Positions 26,801-36,922 of a stretch of DNA of 64,000 nt are shown piece by piece. Numbering within the stretch: position 1 is the stretch's first letter; each line of letters starts with the position of its first letter. The notes below the pieces were generated by a model. It was not told the DNA's origin. It made no database searches and was given only the letters and a program-made list of their open reading frames with translations. The DNA is from Bugulina stolonifera (taxonomy: Eukaryota; Bryozoa; Gymnolaemata; Cheilostomatida; Bugulidae). The translations under genes were made by a program, and so were the position numbers. Location: positions 10,439,376 through 10,503,375 of the forward strand of contig OW285194.1 in assembly GCA_935421135.1 (NCBI GenBank), in the 5' to 3' direction.

Positions 26801-29800
26801 CCGAACAATTCGAAACTGTGTAGATTATATTTACAAGAACACAACTCACAGATAATTAATTATTTTGGCGCTCTACAAGTTAGTAGTAGTACCAGCAAAA
26901 AATAAAAATTAGTCAAGTCAGGGGGTTGGAGTTTCGTACTGTCTGGTCTCGAACTGTCTGGTTTCGAACTGTCCGGTTTTGCACTTTCCGGTTTCAGTAC
27001 GTCCTGTTTCGAACTGTCTTTTTCGAACAGTCACAAAATCCGGGACTGCTACCCAACACTAGACCATGTAGAATAGATTAGAAAGTTGTCAGTGATGGGA
27101 TATCACCACGCTCTAGTACGATGATCTGCCTATGAATGGCACACTACATGTGTAAGCCAGCACAGTAGCTTTCGAAAGCTTAAACCACATTTTCAGTGCA
27201 GGGCATAACTTAATAAAAGACAATAATATCTTTGAAACAGCAGAGCCCATACTTACGTCTGTACACTTGTTTAAAGCATCCCCTATCCTAGTTCCACCAT
27301 TAGCATAGCTGGGTACCACAGCAAGAAGTCCATCCTTATCCACTTGACTTCTTAGCTCTGTCATATCGGCCAGTACCGTGGAAACGTGATTGAAAGCTAT
27401 AATTCCAACAGCTGTTCCAAGCTTCAGAAATGTTGTAATATATGTTTTCACTGCAGACTCTACCATCCCTATTCTGTTATTTGTCTACGGATAAGGGATA
27501 TTGTAGCAAATACATGTAATATCTATAATCTGTTGTCAATTGTAAATGGTGTCTGGAGTCACAAAATATAAGGTCTATTAATACTGCTTGATTTTTGCGC
27601 AAATTTTTTTCTCTCTAGTCTCTAGTCCAGGGGTTCCAAACCTGGGGTACATGTGCCCCTAGGGGTACATTTTAGAATTCTAAGGGGTACAATACAGGTT
27701 GTAACTTAATACATTTTTGACAGTAATTTTCAGTTATAGATTATCAATTATGAATTATCATCAAATGGCTCACTGATGCAGATGAAGTTGAGCCAAACCA
27801 GTGTGAGAGCCACAAAACACTACAATCTATGAAAGTTATATTATATAGTTATCATCACATGATTAATAAATAAAGATTAGTGCTGGGCGGTTTAGATTTG
27901 CATGTGCATTCAGTTTTCTTTGCTGATTTTTCAAAAAAACTGAATGATATCGAAGTTGTCTTCTACCCCTCGGCTTAATTTGTTTTTTTAAATTTAGGAA
28001 CAAACACCGAATCGAACCGAAAATTAAATACCCAATCTTGGGAGTTGTCACACTTTGCATATAACTGTAATGACGGCCATTTTTTAATTTTTTTCATAAA
28101 TCGTGATTATTAAATGCTAATTATTTATAATAATATGCAACTATGACTACTAGAATTGAGTGAAACTACAGTAAATCATCGTTGGGTGACAATGATGGCT
28201 GCAGCTAAGTCTGTATTCCACGAATGATATCGCATTACAAGGGTTTAAAGAAGCGTACAAATAGTAGCCATTTTTATGTTGTTTAATAATTAACAATTAT
28301 TAAACATTAATTATTTATAATAATATGCAAGTAAGACCACTAGAATTGAGTGAAAACTACAATTAATAACCACTGGGTGAAAATCATGACTGCAGCTAAG
28401 TCTCGATTACAAGGATAACATCGAGTTATAAGAATTGAAAGAAGCATAATGTGAATTCACGTGTTCGCAACACCAGCCAATATCCAAAGTGGGTGCGCTA
28501 AGCGGGCAGGCGCAATTTGAATTTTAAAACTGAATTGTACCGAACCGCTACATTCGGTTCTGGTTTGCATTTTAAGTTTTCACGGTTTTTGAACCAAAAA
28601 ACTGAAACACCGTGCAGCACTAATAAATATTTCATACCATACTGCATTTACAATATTTACTTCTTTAAGTGGCACATTTTGATAATGCACACATGGAATA
28701 TTAAACAGATTAAACCAAAGAAATCCTTGATTAAACACAGTTTTGCAAAGAGGTACGTTGCTTGCTACATGACACTGCTAAAAATAGTTGGGAACCCCTG
28801 CTCTAGTCAAATAAAAATTGCTTAGTAAGGTAACAGGCACAAAGCTAAGCGAGAAGCAATAATGTCTTACTAAAACACAATAACTGGTATTTGTTCAGTG
28901 TGATACTTTTGTAAAGGTACTCATGCACTGAGCGCCTTATATTATTGACAGTGACTCACTCGCTGGATTGTAACCAGACCATGAGTCACAGTCTGGTAAT
29001 GTTACTCACAGTCATGCTTCCTGAGACATCTAGTGCCAGACAGACAACGTCCTGCTGGCATTCTACTTTAGTGGTAGTGGCGTTTACAGTAGCAGAAACA
29101 CCCTGGGATGTCTGTGTCGTAGTACTGCTGGGTGTTACTACTTCTCTGTAGTTTTGAAGTATGGTGAATGTAGGAGCTGCTGGTAATGCTCCTCCTCTTT
29201 GCTGTTTGTGGTCTACAGCTGTAATTGTAGATGCTTTTGAAAACAAAATGTCAGAAGGTTTAAAATTTCCATCTATTACAGACTACGACTAAGAAAAGAC
29301 ATCTGGAAGAGTGTAGGCGTTCTACTGGTGATATCCATTGAATAGCATTAGTTGACACATGTAATTGTGCAGCAGGCACAAGGTATTTAGTAAGCACTGG
29401 CTTTTACAAGCGCTGTTAATTTCATATCTGTTGCGCTGACTAGTAATAAATACAATGTATATCCAGCACTAAATGAAACTGATCAAAAATACGTACATGT
29501 AGTACCAAAAGAATTATTGTTGTTCTCTTAGAAATATTGCGTTAAATAAATCTAAATATATTCTATTACCAAAATCCTCCAGACTGTTCATAACCTCCCA
29601 GGCACTTTTCTGACCACAAAGTAAATTCTGTCTGTTTGGAGCGAGCGGATCATGTGTTTTGTCAGAGCAGAAAGACGTAACCTAAACATAAAAATAATTT
29701 ACAACAAGTATGCAAATAAAACTGTAGACCACAATACTTACTGTACTTTTTTCACACAAGCACTTCGTGCTTGGTCTGCGACGCAAGCTTCACTGCAAAA

Positions 29801-32800
29801 TTTGCTCGTTTCGCTCAGATCAAATGATGGCTTGTGTTCATGTACTGTGTTCATACATGTACATGACCTCTGGTGGCACAGGCATGTTACAATTATTCCA
29901 TGAGGAGTTGTGCCCCCTTGCATTAAGAAGACAACTCCAAGTCAATAGCGCGAGTTCTAACGCCAATGTGTGGGGTGGGGTGGGCCATGTACCCACCCGC
30001 CCTTGGTCAGGGTTGAGGGCCTAAGGCTACCGACCCGCCCCGGCAGCGATGCCTGGGGACCAGGTTCCAAGGTCCTACCACCACCCAGAACCGAGATTCT
30101 CGCCGACAGCATTATAACATATATTATGGATCATGGGTCCGGGAGGGTCTTCGCCGTCGGCATAGCCCGAGATCCAACACTTATTTGGCGTGTGGGGTGG
30201 GTTGTGTACCCACCTCACCTTTGGGTCGGGGCCGAGGTCCTAAGGCTAGGGACCCGCCCCGGCAGCGATGCAAGGGGACCCGGTCCCGAGGTCCTAGCAC
30301 CACCCGGAGCCGAGATCCTGACCAGCAGCATTGCAACATATATGAGTTGTCCCGATTTTCAACCCCGAATCTGATTGGAGGACGGCAGACCGCAGACCGC
30401 GGACCGCGGACTGCGGACCGCGGACCGCGAACCGTTTCGTCTTTTTATATATGATGACTTACTTATGTCACATGATTTGCTTGTGTCACATGACTTACTT
30501 GTGTCACATGACTTACTTATGTCACATGACTTCCTTGTGTCACATGACTTACATGTGTCACATGACTCACTTATGTCACATGACTTCCTTGTGTCACATG
30601 ACGTACTTGGGTCACATGACCTACTAGTGTCACATGGATCACTAGTGTGATGCAAGCATGGGAGTGTTAGATATTTTACAGCACTGCCAATGGTTAAGAG
30701 TGATTTAATGTGTCTAACAAACCAATAACCATGAAACAACATGCTAAACCACAGTTATCGTGCTCTTTATAGAAATTATTATCTTATGCCATTCTATTAC
30801 CTTATAGCTATCGGTCGTTTGTACAGCTATTTCATTTACGGTATACACCATACATGTATTAATATGAATAAAAAAGAAATCTGTTACTCACAGAACTGAT
30901 ATACTCAGCATAGAGCATTGAAACAGAAGCAGTTGAAGTGGCATCATCAGGTACAAATGAACATGTTGGAGGTTTAACTGTCATAGATGACTCATCATAT
31001 TTACAGATTGTGGTCGAATCTTGGGAGTCAACAACTGGTCCATAAAACCCATCTTGCTGGCAACTAAAATAATACATTTAATATTAAATTACTTGAATAG
31101 AGCAAAACATCAATAAATTTAGCACATGCATGTTTCATTATTTTGATCTGTGAATTTCAGCAATTTCAGACTATATTTTCACAAGGAGGCTCTCTAGCAG
31201 TGAAGATAAGGCCTAGTACCCAACGTCAGAACAAATTTTCAAAGCGGAGGCCCAGTGACAGAGTCATCCACATTAAGTAGTATCATTAGAGAGAGAGAAA
31301 GAGAAGATAACTACCAATTCATTCTAGTTAGCAGCATAATAGCATCCTGTCTCTAATACCATACGAGGCATTAACACATTGTATTTGAAGTTTTAAATAC
31401 ATGTAGTAGTGAGTCTTATTTGGACGCTTGCAGTGTAAAGAGATGTAAAACTTTGATAAAAGCGTTACCGAGTGAATCGTATTGTTTCATCATCTATATA
31501 GATTGGTGAGGTACCAGGATGCTTCACAGGTACATCTTCGTCAAATAGTCCCCACTTCAAGTGAGCAAACTCTCTCACCAATCTTCTATCTAAAAAAAAC
31601 ACCTGATTCTATTCCTACAGAAAACATTTTAAACTGACGGAATGTGACAAGCTACATAAAGTTACAATGCAAAGTAGGATAGAAATACAGGTTGAAAAAT
31701 AATTGTGATGAAGCAGGCATTGTTATATTTTTGAAATTAAGTTGACTTTAAATAACCACAAAATTGTTGTTGGAAAAATAAACAAAGCTATACTATTACT
31801 GAGCAGGTTTTTCTTAATTCCCTCCTGTTAGTGGAGTGTCAGTTTTAATTCATCGCCACCAATTCTACTTCACATTGGAATACTAATGTAGTAGAATAGT
31901 GTTCTTCTGTTATCTACCTTGTTTAATGGTTGGTTTACCACTGTTGCTTAGCAGATAGTCTAGAGTGAGTAGAATATAATCTCCCTCTACTCCACACAGT
32001 CCAGGTTGAAGGGTGTACGGTGTGTCCCCCCATGCACGATTTGCCTCCCCAACTATTATTCTAGCTCTGTCAACTTTTTCTTTGCCAGATGGCTAAAACA
32101 GAGTTTGTTAGTGTTTAAAACTGGTCACAATTTGTTTAGAGGCGAGTATAAAACGAGTTTGAGGAAAAAATTTTTCTCGGACACCATGTGTTCATGTGCA
32201 AGTAAAGTAATGTAGATAGTATGATGGAATTACATACATGTACAGCTGTGTGCACAGCTGCATGCTCAGCTACATGTATAGCTACATAATTATGCATAAC
32301 TACATATACATGTACATGTATTATTGTGTAACTACATGGAGTAATGTGTAACTGCATATATAAATAGATGGAAGCAGCATATTAAAGTAACTGAATTAGT
32401 TGCATAGTTATGAATATTAAACAATTACATAATACATTCATTTGTTCTTGATATCAGAAAGTTTAGGCCACTCTCAACGTTTAAAAAAAAGCTTATTGAA
32501 TAAAAATTAGTATGTAGAACATGTAAACTGAGAGAGCATTAAAATTGTAGACGGTACTCTAATATATTTTCTACCTAATACAATATTAGCAATTTGTATA
32601 ACTACTAATGTAGTTTAGAACCTGTTCCCATGATGCGTCGCGTGTCCAAGATGGTGGAACAAGAATTGTGACGTTGTCAAAGTAGACTTGCTGATTGGTC
32701 GTATCAAATAAAACATCCGAGGCAGAAGTAAACACAGTCTACAAAATGTCATGCACTGCAGGTTAGAGGGTTAATTTCAACTTACAAATTGTAGGTCTTA

Positions 32801-33996
32801 AGATAAAAACCGACATTGTTTAGACTCACATCCATGTGTAGTGAATGAAGTGGATTGTATTTACACATGTTTTCAACTCATTCACTGCATTACAACGTTC
32901 CTGGGGACATACATGTACATATTTCAAAGAAATCCTAGGCAAGGCTATTCTTGCTTATAGTTATTAATCTAAGTCTTCTGCCTATTGAACTTACAGCAAT
33001 TGAATCAACTTGAGTGGATCATGACGTAAACTTCCTCATACTGTTAACGACCCATCTACACCGTATCAAATTACCTCAGAGCACAATACTCACATCAGCT
33101 GACAGTCGGAATACCAATGATATCATCACGATTAGGTTTTAGACGAAAACCTTGCCTAGTTGAGAATTTAGGTCTAGATGAAAAATTTCCAATGCATTTA
33201 CATGATTGACTGCTTTTAATAGCTGTCAGATCCAAGATTCTCAAAGAATTAGTAAATTTTAACCCGCTCCTGTGTGGACAGAAAGATTTACCTACACATA
33301 TATATATTTGTACTACAATATTGCACTTGTGCCTAACCACAAACAATAAGGAGTTACATGTACATGTACATGTACATGTATGTGCCTAAAAGTACCTTTA
33401 TCTGTGCCAATAGCTGTAGATCCTCAGGAACTGCATCATCGATAGCTACGAGTACGTTACCATACCCACCCTCAGCGCTGAGAGTTATGTCCTGTCTGGT
33501 ACCTCCTATGTTTGAACCATGAGTAGGCACCAGAAGAGAAGTAATGATGCATGCCCAGTTACAGAGCGCACACCATGTGTTGACCTGCAATGATAGAATT
33601 TCATTCGGATGGGCAAAGTGGCAACAACCAGTGTCTATGTGAGGAATTGTTCTATGGGAGATTCATACTACTGAACTATTATAGCTGAACTTTCTACTAG
33701 TTTCAACACGCTCTATGGCGTTATTAATTATGTAGAGAATCCATAATAATATGATTTTACTAGTTACAGCGTAATCAGTTTAAGAAATGCTTTCCCAATG
33801 ATACATATTACATAATACTAACATAGATGTATGTTACATAATGTTACATAATATTACATAACACATAATGAAAAACAGGTATTGTCACATACTATTACAT
33901 AGTAATACATACATTGTACGAACGTCTAGATTATTGTTGGAAGAACAGCAGTAAATCTACACTGAATATTGACTTACTTGTACTTACCCACATCAT
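19715..33996 (-). CDS. CLCA-like gene A (calcium-activated chloride channel regulator family), complete
   Basis: Coding exons: 33988-33996, 33396-33584, 32622-32738, 31918-32092, 31469-31589, 30892-31063, 29570-29681, 29010-29218, 27257-27484, 25939-26087, 25230-25374, 24878-25087, 24512-24673, 24112-24232, 23422-23507, 22852-22963, 22174-22320, 21787-21930, 21096-21256, 20630-20854, 20310-20446, 19715-19859. All have AG/GT borders and phases join to 3276 nt, or 1091 residues plus stop. Order: signal peptide (MMWVNTWCALCNWACIITSLL); N-terminal CLCA domain with LCGVEGDYIL and, near residue 169, REFAHLKWGLFDE; VWA domain with MIDAS D362-x-S364-x-S366, T433, D464; beta-rich part; RQKRCTNC basic-Cys segment (about 750); FN3 domain (about 773-920); Thr/Pro stalk (924-998); TM helix (about 1008-1032); 58-residue tail. 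Vertebrate CLCA proteins are secreted or membrane-anchored and modulate TMEM16A chloride channels; that role here is inferred. The first exon is tiny (Met-Met-Trp), chosen because GTAAGT follows and the next exon starts at a clear acceptor. Confidence 0.9.
21096..22320 (-). CDS. Gene A FN3-domain exons
   Basis: Exons 22174-22320, 21787-21930 and 21096-21256 encode a fibronectin type III-like fold: PPEKINDLTASGNDSGIFTL, then MWTAPGDD, later STFYFRVAAYDDEGNQAAYS. The W-T-A-P-G-D-D signature is typical of the CLCA C-terminal FN3 domain. Gene B has the same with RWTAPGDDFNIG (6130-6276). Confidence 0.85.
25939..29218 (-). CDS. Gene A VWA-domain exons (29010-29218, 27257-27484, 25939-26087)
   Basis: These three exons carry the full metal-ion-dependent adhesion site: CLALDVSGSM (DxSxS), GGTRIGDAL (Thr) and ILVLSDGEE (Asp), with spacings of about 71 and 31 residues as expected. 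In vertebrate CLCA1 the VWA domain binds the TMEM16A channel through divalent metal, so this paralogue keeps the residues needed for metal-dependent binding. The two introns between them hold the hAT element at 27628 and the MITE at 26453. Confidence 0.9.
26453..26669. mobile_element. MITE, GTGTCTTCGCGACC family, copy 2
   Basis: Same family as 14325-14589, but diverged and about 50 bp shorter. TIRs GTGTCTTCGCGACC and GGTCGCGAAAACAC, flanked by TA on both sides. In the gene A intron between exons 25939-26087 and 27257-27484. Confidence 0.8.
26750..27045. repeat. Inverted and tandem TTCGAACTGTC-type repeat
   Basis: The right part (26935-27035) repeats a unit of about 19 bp around gtttcgaactgtc five or so times. 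The left part (26775-26820) carries the complementary form (gttcgaaacag). Together they form an imperfect inverted repeat, possibly a fold-back element. No coding content. Confidence 0.45.
27628..28800. mobile_element. Non-autonomous hAT transposon
   Basis: Ends CAGGGGTTCC on the left and GGAACCCCTG on the right, flanked by a perfect 8-bp target-site duplication CTCTAGTC (27620-27627 and 28801-28808). CAGGGGTTCC ends with an 8-bp duplication are diagnostic of hAT elements. No transposase frame. In the gene A intron between exons 27257-27484 and 29010-29218. A second element is nested in it at 27880-28620. Confidence 0.88.
27880..28620. mobile_element. TA-flanked TIR element nested in the hAT
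   Basis: Ends GTGCTGGGCGGT and ACCGTGCAGCAC form an imperfect inverted repeat flanked by TA (27878-27879 and 28621-28622). Inside, a unit of about 150 bp is present twice (about 28105-28260 and 28295-28450, sharing aataatatgcaa and agaattgagtgaaa). No transposase. Its ends and TA suggest a Tc1/mariner-like or related cut-and-paste family. Confidence 0.65.
29969..30345. repeat. GC-rich tandem duplication, 222-bp period
   Basis: A unit beginning tgtggggtggg, containing gacccgccccggcagcgatg and ending near agcattgcaacatat, occurs at 29969 and again from 30191 (second copy partial, about 155 bp aligned). It is strikingly GC-rich for this window. Reading frames exist but nothing protein-like is recognisable. 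It lies in the gene A intron between exons 29570-29681 and 30892-31063. Confidence 0.75.
30380..30650. repeat. Two adjacent short tandem arrays
   Basis: First, a (GGACCGC)-like array at 30380-30432. Then about eleven copies of an 18-bp unit, tgtcacatgacttacttg with variants, from about 30460 to 30645. Long open frames on both strands (SHDLL and CDTSKS repeats) result from the 18-bp period and are not genes. Confidence 0.85.
31469..31589 (-). CDS. Gene A exon with CLCA zinc-protease motif, first His replaced
   Basis: A 121-nt exon encoding DRRLVREFAHLKWGLFDEDV and on to an FTR end. CLCA proteins normally have HExxHxxxGxxDE here, a metalloprotease site used for self-cleavage. Here the first zinc-binding His is Arg (AGA) while Glu170, His173 and Asp180-Glu181 stay. 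Gene B (14697-14817) has the same change with a different codon (AGG). Confidence 0.85.
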
Positions 33997-34154
33997 GATG
34001 CGTAAATCCTCTCAGCTAGTCAATTGGTAGTATTCTACAAGACTAATTATTTTGGCAGCAGGTGACAGGTAATGTTGGCAGCATACAGGTGCAGCTAGAC
34101 AGAACTGAGAGAAAAGGGGAATATGAATTTTTTGTTACTAGACTAGCATTGTAT
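33997..34154. other. 5' flank of gene A
   Basis: The short interval between the gene A start codon and the retrotransposon. The LTR element inserted about 160 bp upstream of the coding start, so it probably lies in or next to the promoter or 5' UTR. No TATA box stands out. Confidence 0.35.
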
Positions 34155-34828
34155 TGTAATGGTTTCTGTAATTTGGTGCGGTCGTCCTTGGACGACTATC
34201 GACCCAGAAATGAAGTGCCTATGAGTGGTAATAGGACTTCGCATTACATGAAAGATCGAGCGGTCTCAGTAGCCCAAATACTACCAAAGATGACCCATCT
34301 GATCTCAAGTCCGACCTTCAGACTATACAATGAAAGAGAGTGATCCGACCTAGTAGGCGGTTCGACTAGCGAACGACCTGGCAAAAGGAAGTGAAAGTCT
34401 CTGTATCAAGTATAGATGTGTCTTTATTGAAAGCCAAGTGAAGACTGAGACAATGAATAGAAAAACAATGCCCTTTATATAGTATAAGAACTTCCGGTCG
34501 ACTTCCGGCCGATGTGACGTCGGGAAAAGACGACGTGTGGTCGTCCGAAAGTTGCGCAACAAGATGGCCGACTTCCGCCCGACGGCCGACCCAAAGTAGG
34601 TCGGGTTTTACAAAAGTTGCTTAAAATGGTCCAATTCATGTACAAAATGAATATCAATGGATTCTGAGAGGTCGGGCCTCTGTACATGGGTATAAAAGGC
34701 ATTAAAAGACTTATATATAATTAGATAATTATATACAACAGTATAAGAGTAAAGTACAAGCAGATATATACATGTATGCACACAATAATGAGTGTCAGAT
34801 GACTGATACGGCTCAGCGTACCATTACA
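34155..34828 (-). repeat. 3' LTR of the retrotransposon
   Basis: 674 bp, TG...CA ends in an 8-bp inverted repeat. On the minus strand a TATA box (TATATAAAGGG, complement of 34471-34481) is followed about 45 bp on by AATAAA (complement of 34423-34428), the expected U3-R layout. This uninterrupted copy shows what the other LTR looked like before the DNA transposon entered. Confidence 0.92.
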
Positions 34829-35390
34829 TAGCCCCCTCACACTGTGTCATGGGTGTCTCTAGTGTCAAGTTAAGAAGGGTACGGTATAGGGTGGATTCTC
34901 TAGATACGACATCCAAGTCTGCTTGTATGAGCTGGAGCTGTTGGGGGTGGTTTAGATGCTGGTTGGCTAGTCCGCGAAGAGCTATTTCCCGAGCATAGAG
35001 AGGTTCCAGATGTTGGCGTAGAGTGTCCCCCACCTGTTGACGGCTGGCAAGGTAGCGAATCCGAGGCTTGAGTTCAGCAAGTTGTTGCATGAGCGACGGA
35101 TCCGGAGATGCAGGACATGTGGTACTCGGCTGAGTTAATACAGGAGATGCAGGAGGTGGGAACTGGACGGCAGGAGAGTCTGGAGAAGCTCTGAGTGGGT
35201 TCCGGACAGGTACATGAGGAGAGCAGTGTGGCGAGACCTCTAGTGTGGGTCTAGACTGTAGCGGTTCGAGCAACAGAACCGGAGAAGTCGTACAAGAAGC
35301 TGCACATGAGACCTGAGGTGGAGAGCCTTCGTAGAGAGTGCCGGACTGAGCAGTAGGCATACTTTTCCTTGGAGCAGGGCGGTCTTCCAA
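34824..35390 (-). CDS. Retrotransposon 3' ORF, frame-shifted continuation
   Basis: An open frame of about 188 codons overlapping the end of the previous ORF in another frame and stopping just inside the 3' LTR. Pro/Ser-rich first half, then a helical segment (LMQQLAELKPRIRYLASRQQ) that may form a coiled coil. Its first codon is TTG, so it probably has no start of its own. It looks like the true C-terminus of the upstream ORF after a one-base shift, whether programmed or mutational. Family not recognised. Confidence 0.5.
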   Translation of the reverse strand: MEDRPAPRKSMPTAQSGTLYEGSPPQVSCAASCTTSPVLLLEPLQSRPTLEVSPHCSPHVPVRNPLRASPDSPAVQFPPPASPVLTQPSTTCPASPDPSLMQQLAELKPRIRYLASRQQVGDTLRQHLEPLYAREIALRGLANQHLNHPQQLQLIQADLDVVSRESTLYRTLLNLTLETPMTQCEGAM

Positions 35391-36760
35391 GAGGGTAGAC
35401 GTCCGCGTCGGCCAGGAGAGGCGACGCTCACAGCGGAAGTACTAACTCTGGGTCGCCAGGGGAAAGGTCCAGCTGGAGTGGTAGGCGACGAGGAAGAGGA
35501 GGAGGTAGCATCAGAGGGTGGAGAGTCGGGTGTCCGCTCTGGATATGGAGAGGGACAATGCCGTCTTTTAGGAGGCCGCTTCCGGGCAGAGGAGGTGCTA
35601 GGCAGGTAGACTGGCTTGTTTGTTCCCGACTGTCCGTCCATGGTAGGACGACATGGCAGAAATGGTGGGGGATCCTTTACGCCCCACCATTCCATGAGGG
35701 CCGCGTAGCTGGGCCCGTCTGTGAGGAAGAGACGTTTCCCACATATACTGGATCTCCGACTGAAGTGATGGCCTAGTGCATCACGGCTTACTGAGCTACG
35801 TCCGCAGCGACAGTAGAAGCGGGTAAAATGTTGCCAAATGTGAATGTTCAGTCTCTTGAGGGTGCTGGAGAAACCACATTTTGCACACTTGAGGTTAGGC
35901 TGACTCCTTCTGGCCAAGTCGTCTCGGGCCTGCTGAGTGAAGGTGCTAATCCACGGTTTAGTGGCGCCGGAATGGTGAGATGACTCTATGGGTAGCTTGT
36001 CAGTGAGCTTGTGCAGCTTAATTGTAGCTTGCTTTAGGGTAGAGATAACAGGAGGTGGAGTAGGGGGAGGTGTGCCGTCTGGAGTGAGCGTCCTCCGTAC
36101 AGGAGATGCGTCTACAATACACAATTCATTTGATGTGTACCCTCCGCCTTCTAACTCATGTTCTTTCCTGTGGAAATGTGCAGGGGAATCCTCCTCTGTT
36201 CCGACTGGTCTATGCCGAGTGGGAAGGGAGAGAGAATTCATGCCTGACAGTTCCACAGGTGTGGGTTGTTCCTCTACTGGTAACACTGAGATTTGCTTAC
36301 CTTCAGCTGTGAAGACAGGCTGACTGGAGTGATCTGTGTTGGAAGAAGTAGCCTTCTCGTCCATACGAGAAGAAGAAAGGATACGGCTGCTAGAATCAGC
36401 TTCAACTTCACCCATGTTGCCAGCAAGAGTGCGGAGATTATCACATGTAGGGATACATGTATCTTGATGAAGAGCTGGACGAGAAAGGACTACTCGTCTG
36501 TGATCTGTCGTATTTATACTAGCCGAGGGATGGGCAATTGGCTCAATTGTAGGCAATGCCTCAGGCACGTTTTCTTTGTTTGACTCGTCAAATAAGCGCG
36601 GGAACACGGCAACAGTTGTCTTCGATTGCTTCTCATCCGCTTTAGGGGATTTCGAGAGTTCGGCAATCTGTATCTTTGGCTGAAATTGTTCTACAATGCT
36701 GGATTCCGTACAAGAACACTTCGCTCTTTGTACTTGAACTGCTGGCAGTATAGACTGTAT
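35240..36760 (-). CDS. Retrotransposon second ORF with Cys/His finger-like motifs
   Basis: In the same frame as gag, after TAA (36923-36925) and TAG (36761-36763). An open run of about 500 codons; the first usual start codon is not obvious (GTG near 36607). Central segment CAKCGFSSTLKRLNIHIWQH, then CRCGRSSVSRDALGHHF, resembles two C2H2 zinc fingers. The rest is Ser/Pro/Thr-rich and probably disordered. No pol motifs. Function unknown; a nucleic-acid-binding role is only suggested by the finger-like pattern. Confidence 0.6.
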   Translation of the reverse strand: MQSILPAVQVQRAKCSCTESSIVEQFQPKIQIAELSKSPKADEKQSKTTVAVFPRLFDESNKENVPEALPTIEPIAHPSASINTTDHRRVVLSRPALHQDTCIPTCDNLRTLAGNMGEVEADSSSRILSSSRMDEKATSSNTDHSSQPVFTAEGKQISVLPVEEQPTPVELSGMNSLSLPTRHRPVGTEEDSPAHFHRKEHELEGGGYTSNELCIVDASPVRRTLTPDGTPPPTPPPVISTLKQATIKLHKLTDKLPIESSHHSGATKPWISTFTQQARDDLARRSQPNLKCAKCGFSSTLKRLNIHIWQHFTRFYCRCGRSSVSRDALGHHFSRRSSICGKRLFLTDGPSYAALMEWWGVKDPPPFLPCRPTMDGQSGTNKPVYLPSTSSARKRPPKRRHCPSPYPERTPDSPPSDATSSSSSSPTTPAGPFPWRPRVSTSAVSVASPGRRGRLPSWKTALLQGKVCLLLSPALSTKALHLRSHVQLLVRLLRFCCSNRYSLDPH

Positions 36761-36922
36761 CTACGTCGTGGGGATTGTGTCTTGGAGGTCGACTACGCGA
36801 TACTTCGCGTCCTCTGGGTCAGGTCGGGCTGTTGAAACTTGAACATTCTTTGAGGGGTTCAGAGGTAGCTCTCCTGTTTGGTCCAGCACAGTTTGTTCCG
36901 TGTCGATCCTCAAGCCGTGGAC

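Noticed and set aside
30359..30742. Frames rich in CDTSKS and SHDLL repeats
   Set aside because: Caused by the 18-bp period being a multiple of three.
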